In this document: positions 19,101 through 26,454 of the stretch, piece after piece
Position numbering within the stretch: the stretch's first letter is position 1
Layout: every line of letters begins with the position of its first letter
Source: Anaerolineales bacterium
Lineage (GTDB): Bacteria; Chloroflexota; Anaerolineae; Anaerolineales; Villigracilaceae
Direction: 5' to 3'
Length of the DNA: 64,000 nt
NCBI GenBank assembly: GCA_016934715.1
Contig: JAFGSI010000048.1
Span: forward strand, 62,001-126,000
Position numbers and translations under genes: made by a program
Notes under the pieces: model-generated
What the model saw: the letters and a program-made list of their open reading frames with translations, nothing else
What the model was told of the DNA's origin: nothing
Database searches by the model: none

Positions 19101-19847
19101 GACGATCAATGCCGAGGTCAGCTTGAGCAGGTCCTCGAGCGAGAAGGTTGTGTTGATCCTCTGGGCGATCTGGGCTGCAGTGCGGACCTGGCGGGTGCGC
19201 TCTTCAATGTGCTGTTCCATGTTCTCTTGCAGGGTGACCAGGGCTGCGTTGGTCTGCTGGATATCCCTGAGCCGGCGACGCTCGAGGACGTTGCGTGCCG
19301 CCGCGACGATCAGCATCGCGCTCCCCAGCGCGACGAAATAAACGGTTAACAAAAAAGCACTTAATCGCGGAAAATTCGGTTCGACGTACGGCACCAGGAG
19401 CGTGATGCCGATGTTCAGGAGGGCCAGCGCGACCGCAGCCCAGAACGGGAACAGGATGGTGGCCAGCAGCATGGTGAGAGGAATGGTGAAGGACAGGGCG
19501 TACCAGATGGCATCGCCGGTGGCGATCACCAGGATGTATCCAGTGACCGCCGGACTGATCGTCAGCAGGATCGCCCCCGCCGCGGGGATTGGGCTGCGGC
19601 TGAGCAGGTAGGCCAGGAAAGCGACCCCGCCCAGGACGCAAAAACCGATTACAAGGCCCATGATGTATCTGCGGTCAAAGGATGCCAATCCGGCCGTGGC
19701 CAGGGTCAGAATGATCATGGCCAGGGATAGGCCGGCGGCCAATTCGGCGCGGCGGCGCGCTTCGGCGTCCCTGATCGACGAATGGGCTTGAACAGCGCTC
19801 CGGAGGACTCTTTTAAGGGAGGATTCGCTCAGGTTCTCGGAAGACAT
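16161..19847 (-). CDS. membrane protein with five GAF domains and proline-rich repeat tail
   Basis: 1228 residues and the first sensor gene of the array. About six membrane helices (35-205) and a coiled coil precede five consecutive GAF-like units starting near residues 235, 395, 560, 720 and 885. The fourth carries the array fingerprint (FYHAAVFLVEAGGEFAVIREA, NPLLPDTRSEIALPL, GVLDVQSIEPYAFSEED). A helix-strand tail (TDTQAIMETTTSELSKAL) comes next, then about 120 residues of low-complexity Pro/Ser/Gln repeats up to the stop. The repeat tail is absent from all paralogues. Several GAF units suggest multi-ligand integration or a scaffold. No enzymatic domain can be seen. Confidence 0.88.
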   Translation of the reverse strand: MSSENLSESSLKRVLRSAVQAHSSIRDAEARRRAELAAGLSLAMIILTLATAGLASFDRRYIMGLVIGFCVLGGVAFLAYLLSRSPIPAAGAILLTISPAVTGYILVIATGDAIWYALSFTIPLTMLLATILFPFWAAVALALLNIGITLLVPYVEPNFPRLSAFLLTVYFVALGSAMLIVAAARNVLERRRLRDIQQTNAALVTLQENMEQHIEERTRQVRTAAQIAQRINTTFSLEDLLKLTSALIVEQLGHYQAEIFLVDETGRSVVLRAVHGPAIPSQVQDRPPRLDVGAPTLIGWVTENKRIRLVTSIADEPLFKNDLLPETQAKIGLPILHGDRVLGALAVYDESPINLNENAVIALQTVTAQLAAAIQNIRFLEAAQGDVQGVADVYQTGFQIARAQTEAAVVEALISSLRQAPYVGLFFKAEDNGLRMMMAFDPAGEISDPLPEWLGIPPDELASHVSRGMVIEAVARLPELPSAIHKTLRQLNLANVALLPVFRTNHLAAILILGTREGSPLLAASVQPFASIVELTTAALERVISQRSIERRLAELESITVASQAISSSPDLDTLYRIIHEQVRLAMGEANFLVAIYDEPTNSIQVPYRYEGGEYSTIEAFPLGEGLTSILIRTKQPLMIVEDTEKRLAALGARIVGKIARSWLGAPMIVAGASIGAIIVQDTEKEKAFTDNDLRLVTTLAAQVAGAIYNVRLLEETRRRAVQLHTAAEIARDISGSLDVNEILVRAVSLVRDRFNFYHAAVFLVEAGGEFAVIREATGEAGVQMKRAGHKLGVGSKSLIGYVSSSGEPLIVNDTAKDTTYFANPLLPDTRSEIALPLKVGARTLGVLDVQSIEPYAFSEEDINVLRILADQLAVAVLNSELFAETQEHLSQHRLLHHVTTAAASGTTLDEALTSAAQGLQVTLGGDRVTILLVNPEKRALEVKAIAGYSDEMKRIEVPIGSGVTGWVAAHLQPLRIDDVTKDNRYYQVDSDTRSELAIPLLYRGEILGVLNVESDQVAAYSENDEEMLGTLGGSLAAIIANARLLEQIRHQVDRERLLYEVTSKIRRSTDTQAIMETTTSELSKALGAHRARIKLGTPSTAPPATGSPNPSLLAAHQEDAEATARPATSSPVRPQISSPVQPQISSPVQPQIGSPVQPKAESPALPQTDRLIPPEPDSPIPAQTGRLVPPEPDSPIPPQTGRLVPPKAESESGQPGQEDPPPSGESA
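16231..16466. repeat. coding minisatellite: 48-nt and 24-nt tandem repeats
   Basis: Two repeat families lie in frame at the 3' end of the five-GAF gene. A 48-nt unit begins at 16231, 16279 and, diverged, at 16327, encoding 16-residue units containing PPEPDSPIP and QTGRLV. A 24-nt unit begins at 16371, 16395, 16419 and 16443, encoding SPVQPQIS-like octads. Units are multiples of three, so copy-number changes by slippage would keep the frame. Confidence 0.85.
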
Positions 19848-19899
19848 GCAAAGCTCCTCTGCAGGCGGGAAGGGGGGCAGCCGCGGCAGATCGTGCTGG

Positions 19900-20370
19900 C
19901 TAACTCATTTCCCAGACGGGGTCGCCTACCAGGATGCGGCGGATCTGGTCCGGAAAGCGATCGGGATCGAGCGGTTTACCGAGGAAGCCGTCGAAGCCTG
20001 AGTCGCGGGCTTTTTTCATCTGTTCCAGGCTGGCCTCGGCGGTCACCGCGACAATCGGGACGTGCTTGAGCCGTTCAGAGGCGCGAATCTTGCGCAGGGC
20101 TCCATAGCCGTCTTCATAGGGCAGGCGGATGTCCATCAGGATCAGGTCGAGGCGGGGCAGGGTGTCGGCGTACTCGACCACCTCATAGCCTGATGTCTTC
20201 CACTCGCAGTGAATACCCAGGAAGCCAAGCATGCGGGCAATCAGGACGAAGTTGGCGACGTTATCCTCCACCACCAGCACAGTGGCATCCTTGGGGATCG
20301 TGTTCTTGCGGCCAGGCGAGGTTTCCGCGGCAGGATTCTGGATGGTCTCTTGAGGGTCTGGGTTGCTCAT
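19900..20370 (-). CDS. stand-alone response regulator receiver protein
   Basis: 156 residues: a 25-residue polar N-terminal tail and one CheY-like receiver domain, with no output domain. The acidic pocket is E35-D36, the phosphoacceptor is D80 (LILMDIRLP), and the conserved Thr (VAVTAEA) and Lys (FLGKPLD) are present. It should be phosphorylated by a histidine kinase, but none is encoded in this operon. Its ATG overlaps the stop of the 124-residue receiver, and the five-GAF gene follows 52 bp later, so all three are likely cotranscribed. Confidence 0.9.
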   Translation of the reverse strand: MSNPDPQETIQNPAAETSPGRKNTIPKDATVLVVEDNVANFVLIARMLGFLGIHCEWKTSGYEVVEYADTLPRLDLILMDIRLPYEDGYGALRKIRASERLKHVPIVAVTAEASLEQMKKARDSGFDGFLGKPLDPDRFPDQIRRILVGDPVWEMS

Positions 20371-20741
20371 TTCTTCCTCATGAATCGTTCGATTTGCTGG
20401 GCCAGGATATCGATGTCGATGGGTTTCTGGATATACCCGTCGCAGCCGGCCTCGAGAGATTTTTCGCGGTCGCCGCGCATCACGTTGGCCGTCAATGCTA
20501 TGATCGGGACGCTTTCGAAACCGGGAATGGCCCTGATGCGCGCCGTGAGCGTATATCCATCCATGTCGGGCATGTTGATGTCCATCAGGATCAGATCCGG
20601 CTTGACCGTTTTGAGCACTTCCATGGCCGAGCTGGCATTTTCTGCTTCGTGGACTTCGTAATCTTCTGCCATCAGAATGCGTCGAACGAGGGTCCGATTA
20701 TCGCTGTTGTCTTCCACATAAAGAATGGCGCCAATGGTCAT
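20367..20741 (-). CDS. stand-alone response regulator receiver protein (CheY/DivK-like)
   Basis: 124 residues, a single receiver domain. Key residues are all visible: acidic pair E10-D11, phosphoacceptor D54 (LILMDINMPDMDG), Thr in IIALTAN and Lys in YIQKPIDID. It is the first gene of the long GAF operon. A GGAGG sequence lies about 10 bases before the ATG, and an extended -10 lies 24-29 bases upstream. Without an output domain it probably acts by protein-protein contact, either as a phosphorelay intermediate or by docking on the GAF proteins. The cognate kinase is not in the window. Confidence 0.92.
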   Translation of the reverse strand: MTIGAILYVEDNSDNRTLVRRILMAEDYEVHEAENASSAMEVLKTVKPDLILMDINMPDMDGYTLTARIRAIPGFESVPIIALTANVMRGDREKSLEAGCDGYIQKPIDIDILAQQIERFMRKK

Positions 20742-20764
20742 ATGCGACTTTCCTCCGATGATTC

Positions 20765-20773
20765 ATTTTAGCA
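20765..20773 (-). promoter_or_regulatory. extended -10 promoter for the receiver/GAF operon
   Basis: The minus strand reads TGCTAAAAT, an extended -10 (TGn plus TAAAAT), upstream of the first receiver gene. No convincing -35 lies at 16-18 bases. This is the only promoter candidate I found ahead of the roughly 20-kb operon. Confidence 0.45.
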
Positions 20774-20920
20774 TGGCGAATTCAAGGCCACATAACAGCA
20801 TCCTTGCAATCTGTTTTCGGAGCCCGGGATTGTGGGTCTGGGGTGCTCCAGGAGTCGCTCTCGCAGGGCAAGGCCTTCGAGAGCGGCCGCATAGCGTGAA
20901 GATGAGCGCAAATGGAACAC

Positions 20921-20946
20921 CAAAGAAAAGACCGGCCCAGGGCCGG
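20921..20946 (-). terminator. intrinsic terminator after the GH42 gene
   Basis: On the minus strand CCGGCCC-T-GGGCCGG is followed by TCTTTTCTTTG. The loop is very short, so the outer pairs may open. It lies between the beta-galactosidase stop and the receiver operon, facing the latter. Confidence 0.6.
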
Positions 20947-20976
20947 CCGATCGATCGTTATTTGGATCCATGCAGG

Positions 20977-21009
20977 CGAGGGCCGAGAGGTGCATTGTCT
21001 CGGCCCTCG
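20977..21009. other. perfect 12-bp stem-loop just downstream of GH42
   Basis: CGAGGGCCGAGA pairs perfectly with TCTCGGCCCTCG across a 9-base loop, 5 bases past the GH42 stop. No T-run follows on the minus strand, so it may protect the mRNA 3' end or slow polymerase before the terminator 30 bases further on. Confidence 0.6.
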
Positions 21010-21014
21010 TGCGA

Positions 21015-23069
21015 TTATGCGGAGGGCGCGGCTTCCCTTGACGTGGCCGCCCGCCTGGCGGTTTGCGGTTCTTGCTCGCCGCGCGTCAGTACCAGGACAC
21101 CGTAGGGGGGCAGGAGGGTATTGCCCCTGACGTCCTGCCCGCTCAGGTGATCATGGGCTGGCCAGGGCAGGCGCACGGATTGCTCGCCTGGATTGTGATT
21201 GATGATGAAATGGATTTCCTGCCCGTCGGGCCGCAGACGGGTGCGGACCTCGATCCCGGGCGGCGTCTTGATCGTCCGCAGGCCGGCAGCCGCCAGGATG
21301 TGGTCAATGATGTCCTGCTGGGCTTTCTCGTCCAGGTAGACCCCGAGCGTGTAGACCGTACCTTGATCGGGGATGGCATGGACGACCACGGCCGGCTGGT
21401 CATCCAGCCAGCCGTTGCTGGCACGGAATGTGGCCACCGGCAGGCTGCAGGATCCGGAGATGACGCCCAGGCGCTCCGCCCACTGGCGGCTGACTCCCGC
21501 GAACCAGTCGCCGTGCACCGGGACAGGCCGTTCGAGGGCATAGTACTCCTCCACTTCAGCCCCGGCGACGCCGGCCAGGGGCCCGGGCGGGCGCGAGGGC
21601 AGCAGGGCGTTGTACTTGTCCTTGACCCCGGTGCGGATCGTCAGGACCAGGGTCCCGCCGCTCTTGACGTATTCGATCAGGTTGCCGGCCCGGGCCTCGT
21701 CGAGGATCAGCAGGGCGGGGGCGAAGACGATCCGGTATCGTTGCCCGGATAGAATTGTGTCGGCCGGCAGGATATCGACTGCCACGTTGCGGGTCGCCAG
21801 CGGCCGATAGTAATGGGTCAGGTGGGCGACGTAGTCGAAGTCCTGGTGGTGTTTCTGGGCTTCGATCGACCAGCGGCTTGGGTAATCGTTCAGGAGGGCG
21901 ACTTCGGCCAGGACCTCGGAGCCGGCCAGCAGGTCGCTGACCACGCTGAACTCCGCCCCCAGTTGGCGGACTTCGTCATAGAACGGGCGCGGCTGTCCCG
22001 ATTGGTCGATCAGGGTGCCATGATACTGCTCCTGCCCGCCAAGGGCCGAACGCCACTGCCAGTAGAGTACGGCCTCGGCACCGTGAGCCACGGCGTGCCA
22101 GGCCATGGCGCGTGCCTCGCCCTTGTTCAGGCTGTTGTTGACCGGCGACCAGTTGACGTTCCCGGGCTGGGTCTCCATCAACCAGAAGTTGCGCCGCTTA
22201 AAGCCGCGGGTCAGGTCGTGGATGGCGCCGGTGGTCAGATGGTCATGGTGACCGGTGCCGATGTACCAGTCCCAGGAGGCCAGGTCGAGGTCGGCAGAGA
22301 GGAGATAGTGGTCGAAGCCGCCGAACCAGCCCATGAAGTTGTGTGTCACCCAGTCGCTCGCCTTCAGGTGCGGGCGCAGGACATCGAGCTGCAGCTTCTG
22401 GTAACGCAGGTAGCTGGCGCCGACGAAGCGTTTGAACTCGAGCATCAGCCCCGGGTTGTGCGCTCCGACCGGCAGCGGGATCTGATCCCAGGTCGAGTAA
22501 GTTTGCGACCAGTAGGCCGTCGTCCAGCGGGCGTTGAGATTCTCAAGCGTGCCGTAGCGAGTTTCGAGGAATTTATGGAACTCTGCCTGGCAGGTGTCAC
22601 AGTAACAGACCCGGCTGTATTCGTTGTCGAGCTGCCAGCCGATGACATGCGGGTTGGGGCCGAACTTCCTGGCCATTGCCTGGACGATGCGCTTGCTGGC
22701 GGTGTGGAATTCGCCCGCGTTGACACAGTAGTGGCAGCGGTTGCCGAACTGGATCCGCCGGCCGTCACTTCCCATGGCCAGGCTGGCAGGGTTGTCCTGT
22801 ACCAGCCAGGCGGGCGGGGCGGCGGTTGGCGTGCCGAGCACGCTGGCGATGCCGTGTTCGGCAAGACCGGCGATGGCCTGTTCGAGCCAGGCGAAGTCGA
22901 ATTTACCCTCGGCCGGTTCCAACCGCGACCAGGCGAACTCAGCCATGCGCACGACCGTCAGGCCGGCAGCCTTCATGAGGTGGATGTCTTCAGGCCAGCG
23001 GTCGGTCGGCCAGTGTTCCGGGTACCAGGCGGCGCCCAGCTGCAGGCGCCCAGCGGTCGGTTCGGTCAT
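21015..23069 (-). CDS. beta-galactosidase, glycoside hydrolase family 42
   Basis: 684 residues, a normal GH42 length. It hydrolyses terminal beta-galactosides from oligosaccharides. The N-terminus (LQLGAAWYPEHWP) matches the family. The acid/base Glu is in QLDNEY (E150) and the nucleophile Glu in FWLMETQPG (E299). Cysteines in NRCHYC and RVCYCDTC suit the GH42 structural zinc site. A beta-galactosidase trimerisation domain and a small C-terminal beta domain follow. No signal peptide is seen, so it is cytoplasmic. I chose the ATG preceded by CTGGAG; the frame stays open 58 codons further upstream into tRNA-Gly, but that extension is not plausible protein. Confidence 0.95.
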   Translation of the reverse strand: MTEPTAGRLQLGAAWYPEHWPTDRWPEDIHLMKAAGLTVVRMAEFAWSRLEPAEGKFDFAWLEQAIAGLAEHGIASVLGTPTAAPPAWLVQDNPASLAMGSDGRRIQFGNRCHYCVNAGEFHTASKRIVQAMARKFGPNPHVIGWQLDNEYSRVCYCDTCQAEFHKFLETRYGTLENLNARWTTAYWSQTYSTWDQIPLPVGAHNPGLMLEFKRFVGASYLRYQKLQLDVLRPHLKASDWVTHNFMGWFGGFDHYLLSADLDLASWDWYIGTGHHDHLTTGAIHDLTRGFKRRNFWLMETQPGNVNWSPVNNSLNKGEARAMAWHAVAHGAEAVLYWQWRSALGGQEQYHGTLIDQSGQPRPFYDEVRQLGAEFSVVSDLLAGSEVLAEVALLNDYPSRWSIEAQKHHQDFDYVAHLTHYYRPLATRNVAVDILPADTILSGQRYRIVFAPALLILDEARAGNLIEYVKSGGTLVLTIRTGVKDKYNALLPSRPPGPLAGVAGAEVEEYYALERPVPVHGDWFAGVSRQWAERLGVISGSCSLPVATFRASNGWLDDQPAVVVHAIPDQGTVYTLGVYLDEKAQQDIIDHILAAAGLRTIKTPPGIEVRTRLRPDGQEIHFIINHNPGEQSVRLPWPAHDHLSGQDVRGNTLLPPYGVLVLTRGEQEPQTARRAATSREAAPSA

Positions 23070-23213
23070 CGATGACTCCAGGGGTTGCGCATAGGGATAC
23101 GGTGGATTGCCATTCGCGATCGCAGGCGGAGAATTGAGCATTCCCGTAGAAAAGAGGGCGGGAAGTGGCTTGCAAAAAACCGGCCCCTGGGACGGGCCGG
23201 CATCTGCGAGTAG

Positions 23214-23285
23214 AGCGGGTGACGGGACTCGAACCCGTGACATTTTGCTTGGGAAGCAAACGTTCTACCACTGAACTACACCCGC
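23214..23285 (-). tRNA. tRNA-Gly(CCC)
   Basis: A cloverleaf forms on the minus strand: acceptor GCGGGTG with CACCCGC, D arm GTTC/GAAC, anticodon stem TTTGC/GCAAA with loop TTCCCAA (anticodon CCC, reading GGG), and T arm ACGGG/CCCGT around TTCGAGT. The discriminator is T and CCA is not encoded. It lies between the polyprenyl synthase and GH42 genes. Confidence 0.95.
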
Positions 23286-23297
23286 GGGACAGGGCCG

Positions 23298-23306
23298 ATT
23301 ATACCA
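23298..23306 (-). promoter_or_regulatory. extended -10 promoter of tRNA-Gly
   Basis: The minus strand reads TGGTATAAT, a consensus extended -10, about 12 bases before the mature 5' end of tRNA-Gly. There is no clear -35. Confidence 0.6.
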
Positions 23307-23360
23307 AATTTTCCACACCTGGTCCGGGAAACAAGGGCTTCATGTCTCGAAAGAAAATCC

Positions 23361-24374
23361 TTAAGTTTTCCGGTCGATCAATTTCTGGGCCAGTTCGAAG
23401 AGCGCTTCACCGGCCTCGCCCTGCGGGTCGGCGGTTCGCAGTGAGGCGATTGCCAGGTCGTTCATTTGGTCAGCGGTCTCCTGGGTGTGCATCTTGACCC
23501 CCTCCTCGGCCAGGCCCTCGGCCAGGGCGGCGGTCTCCTCGGGCCGGATCGGACCCTCGGCCCAGCGCCGGGCGAAGGGTCCGCCGCGGCCCAGGCCGAC
23601 CAACACCGGGAAGGACTTCTTGCCGCTGACCAGGTCCGAGTCGGTCGACTTGCCGGTCAGGGCGCTGTCGCCCCAGATGCCCAGGAAATCGTCCTGGACC
23701 TGGAAGGCCAGGCCCAGGTAGTTGCCGAAGCTGCGGTAGGATTCCTGGGCGCTCTCATCGGCCCCGCCCAGAAGCGCTCCGACCTGGCAGCAGCCAGACA
23801 ACAGGGCGGCGGTCTTGGCGGCGATCATTGGCCAGTAGTCCTCGACCGTCAGGTCTGTCCGGGTTTCATAGGACATGTCCAGGAACTGGCCACGCGTCAG
23901 GTCGAGGCAGGTTTCGTGCAGAATCCTGGCCGCCCGCAGGACGGTCTCGGCCGGATGATGGGCCAGCAGTTCGGTGGCGGCCAGGTTGGCCAGCACGAAC
24001 AACCCATCGCCGGTGTTGATCGCCTGAGGCATGTTCCACTTTTTCCAGACCGTCGGCCGGCCGCGACGCAGGTCGCTTGTGTCCTGGATGTCGTCGTGGA
24101 CCAACGAGAAGTTGTGGATCAGTTCGACGGCTGCCGCGGCCGGCAATGCCGTCCGCCAGTCCGATCCACAAGCAGACGTGGTGAGCAGGACCAGCAGCGG
24201 GCGAATACGCTTGCCCTGGGCCTCCGGCCCGGCACCCTCCCCGGTCCAGCCCATGTGATAGGCCAGCATCTCGTAATAGGGGCGCATACGCGGCCGGTCC
24301 AGCTGGGCGACGACGCGCTGGAGCTCGGCTTCGATCGCCGGCAGCAGGGTTTCCATCTGGTCTTTCAGGCTCAT
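23361..24374 (-). CDS. polyprenyl diphosphate synthase (GGPP/FPP type)
   Basis: 337 residues. It condenses isopentenyl diphosphate with allylic diphosphates. Both aspartate-rich motifs are present: DDIQD at about 94-98 followed by DLRRGRP, and DDFLGIWGD at about 228-236. The first motif is DDxxD without the two-residue insertion usual in bacterial enzymes, and Phe is at position -5, a pattern reported for archaeal-type geranylgeranyl synthases. C20 is therefore my first guess, with FPP possible. The start is the ATG preceded by GGAGG six bases upstream; the frame is open further upstream but there overlaps the preceding gene. The type 2 IDI nearby supplies the DMAPP/IPP balance. Confidence 0.92.
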   Translation of the reverse strand: MSLKDQMETLLPAIEAELQRVVAQLDRPRMRPYYEMLAYHMGWTGEGAGPEAQGKRIRPLLVLLTTSACGSDWRTALPAAAAVELIHNFSLVHDDIQDTSDLRRGRPTVWKKWNMPQAINTGDGLFVLANLAATELLAHHPAETVLRAARILHETCLDLTRGQFLDMSYETRTDLTVEDYWPMIAAKTAALLSGCCQVGALLGGADESAQESYRSFGNYLGLAFQVQDDFLGIWGDSALTGKSTDSDLVSGKKSFPVLVGLGRGGPFARRWAEGPIRPEETAALAEGLAEEGVKMHTQETADQMNDLAIASLRTADPQGEAGEALFELAQKLIDRKT

Positions 24375-24385
24375 TGCATTCCTCC

Positions 24386-25567
24386 TCAGGGCCAGGCCTG
24401 GCGGATCGCGTCGAGGGTCGTCAGCGGGGTCAACCACAGGTCCCACGAGAGGACCAGCCCGTCGGCCATCCGGCTGGCGGCGATGTCGGCCCGGATCTGG
24501 TCGGGCGTCGATTCGTGGACGCCAGCCATCGCGACCAGGGCCAGCCCCGCCAGCAGTCTCTTGACGCCCAGCTCGCGGGCGCGGGCGATCTCATCCCGCA
24601 GCGCTCCGGCTCCCAGTCCTGTTTGCCGCAGCTCAGCCAGCGTCGCCGGGATCTCCAGCCGGCTGGCTCCAGCCAGCAGCCCGAGCGCCTGCGCTTGGGG
24701 CAGTCCGCGGGCAACCAGCCACTCGGCCAGGCCGAGTAGTTCGAAGGCGATCCCGGCTGGGCCGAAGACACGCGGATATGCCATGATTTTAATCCATTTG
24801 CAGGTTCCGTCGAGGGTGGAGAGATTCTGGCCGACCATGCGGGTCAGGGAAGGCGAGAAGCAGTCCAGCCCGACCTCCAGACCGAGGGCGGCAGCCTGCC
24901 TCGACGCCGCGGCCACTATGCGGTCGAGGCTGCCCTGGCGGAAGTCGAGGAAGGCCTCCAGCGGAGTCCCGGGTTCAACCGCCTCACCGAGCAGGGAGCG
25001 CGCCAGCCGGCCGCAGCCGTCTGGCGCAGCCAGCAGAGCACCCAGTGTGCGGCGCACGGACTCCAGGTCCAGGCCCGAGTCAGCGGCCAGGTGAACGCAG
25101 TGCGGGCAAAAGCAGGCCAGGTGGCTCGCCGGGTCGGGGGAAGGGGAGGGGAAGCGGATGCGGTCCAGGAAGACCCCCTGGTACAGGCCGCGGGCGGCGA
25201 CCGCCTCGAGACGCTCGGGCAGGAAGTCAGCCACCGCGGAGCGATTTGGGCAGACGAACGTGAATTCGGGGACTCCGCCATGTCCGGGGACGGGGTCCCC
25301 GTTCCATCCGATCGTTGCCCATTCGGCCGGCAGGTCGGTGTGAAGGTCGCCGGTCAGCAGGGGCTGCCAGCGGAAGAGACGGGCTCCCCCGCGGGCGGTT
25401 TCCTCGGCGGCGGCCTCCTCCAGGTCCGGAGGGAGGTCCCAGCCGAGCAGGACATGGTCGATCGGCAGGCGGGCGAAGGCCTGCCGCAGGCGGGAACGGA
25501 CCTGCCCGGGTCCGACCCCCTCCGGCGGTTTCTCCAGGTACTGGACGGCGAAGCGCGGGGCGCTCAT
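24386..25567 (-). CDS. putative TIM-barrel protein, function unknown
   Basis: 393 residues, no signal peptide. The ATG overlaps the stop of the upstream lipoprotein gene as ATGA, which fixes the start. Segments look like strands of a glycosidase-type barrel: VLLGWDLPP, GVFLDRIRFPSPSP, VGLDCFSPS, KIMAYPRVFGPAG and DGLVLSWDLWL. It has a CFCPHC motif of possible metal-binding type. I do not recognise a named family. The link to two secreted barrel-like lipoproteins upstream suggests a shared polysaccharide or glycolipid substrate; that is inference. Confidence 0.75.
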   Translation of the reverse strand: MSAPRFAVQYLEKPPEGVGPGQVRSRLRQAFARLPIDHVLLGWDLPPDLEEAAAEETARGGARLFRWQPLLTGDLHTDLPAEWATIGWNGDPVPGHGGVPEFTFVCPNRSAVADFLPERLEAVAARGLYQGVFLDRIRFPSPSPDPASHLACFCPHCVHLAADSGLDLESVRRTLGALLAAPDGCGRLARSLLGEAVEPGTPLEAFLDFRQGSLDRIVAAASRQAAALGLEVGLDCFSPSLTRMVGQNLSTLDGTCKWIKIMAYPRVFGPAGIAFELLGLAEWLVARGLPQAQALGLLAGASRLEIPATLAELRQTGLGAGALRDEIARARELGVKRLLAGLALVAMAGVHESTPDQIRADIAASRMADGLVLSWDLWLTPLTTLDAIRQAWP

Positions 25568-26421
25568 GGCAGGATTTCTTCGGGCGGGAAGACCCGCAGG
25601 ACGGTGAAGTCGACCCACAGCAGGGTCCGGGTGTTGGGAATGGCTTCCAGCAGGGCAGCCCCGATCTCGCCGGGCGGGTCCTGCATCTGGCTCCACCAGG
25701 GGGAATCGGACGGGTAGCCGAACTGGTAGCCGACCGGGGCGGGGGCGAAGTGTTGGCCCCAGGCGGTGAAGTTGGCCAGCAGCGCATCGAAATTTTCGAA
25801 ATCCTGGTGGTCGTTGATGAAGACGATCCCGTCCCGGTAACTGGGCGGCAGGTATGCGATCTCGTAGTGCTTGAGGAACAACAGGTATTGACGGTCGTGG
25901 CGCTGCACGGCCCGCACCCAGGCGGCAGCCACTGCGTCGCTGATCGGGACACCCTGTGAACCCAGCGGCGTCTGGTACCATTCGACGTCCACGCCGAAGC
26001 CGATCACGCTTGCGTGGTGGCTGTACTGGTCCAGGACCAGGTCGATCGTCTCGAGCATATCGGCGTGCCCCGATTCGACCTGCAGCCATACCTGGATGCC
26101 GCGCTCGTCGAACAGGTCCAGGTACGCCTCGTTCATGTCGACATAGCCGCACCGGATCAACGGGTCCTCAGCCTGGCAGGGGAAATTGAGGTAAGTGCCG
26201 TCACCGTAGACGCCCCCGATGATCCAGACGGCCTGCGGTGCTGCGCCGGGGAATCGGGCGGCCATCGCTTCGCCGACCGCGGCCCAGTACTCGGCCCCGG
26301 GGTTCATTCCCGGCCCGGTGGTGGAGTAGCGGAAACCGGCGCCGAGCCCGGGGTCAGAGTCAGCCGGGCTGCAGCCGGCCAGCAGTACGACGAGCAGGGT
26401 AAGAGCTAACAGGCGTTTCAT
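25564..26421 (-). CDS. lipoprotein, TIM-barrel-like, paralogue of the next upstream gene
   Basis: 285 residues from the ATG with GGAG about 8 bases upstream. The N-terminus MKRLLALTLLVVLLAGC is a lipoprotein signal peptide with lipobox LAGC, so the protein is exported and lipid-anchored. The mature part shares long blocks with the neighbouring lipoprotein: GAGFRYST, YWAAVGE, YVDMNEA, LDLFDERGIQVWLQVE and VIGFGVDVEW. A final block, LLWVDFTVLRVFPP, is also shared. The pattern of strands ending in D, E and W resembles a glycoside hydrolase-like barrel, but no family catalytic pair can be assigned. It is probably the product of tandem duplication. Confidence 0.8.
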   Translation of the reverse strand: MKRLLALTLLVVLLAGCSPADSDPGLGAGFRYSTTGPGMNPGAEYWAAVGEAMAARFPGAAPQAVWIIGGVYGDGTYLNFPCQAEDPLIRCGYVDMNEAYLDLFDERGIQVWLQVESGHADMLETIDLVLDQYSHHASVIGFGVDVEWYQTPLGSQGVPISDAVAAAWVRAVQRHDRQYLLFLKHYEIAYLPPSYRDGIVFINDHQDFENFDALLANFTAWGQHFAPAPVGYQFGYPSDSPWWSQMQDPPGEIGAALLEAIPNTRTLLWVDFTVLRVFPPEEILP

Positions 26422-26454
26422 CTGGATCTCCATAAAAAGCGGAGCCCGGGCTCC

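Noticed and set aside
16161-19847. Five-GAF protein as a phytochrome or histidine kinase
   Set aside because: No bilin-binding Cys context, PHY domain, H-box or N/G-boxes are visible in the sequence.
23070-23243. 58-codon N-terminal extension of the GH42 enzyme starting MSRVRVPSP
   Set aside because: It translates part of tRNA-Gly and the leader. Family alignment and a Shine-Dalgarno sequence support the internal ATG.
25568-26152. 195-codon N-terminal extension of the barrel protein gene
   Set aside because: It overlaps the lipoprotein gene in another frame and is Arg/Pro-rich. The ATGA junction gives a better start.
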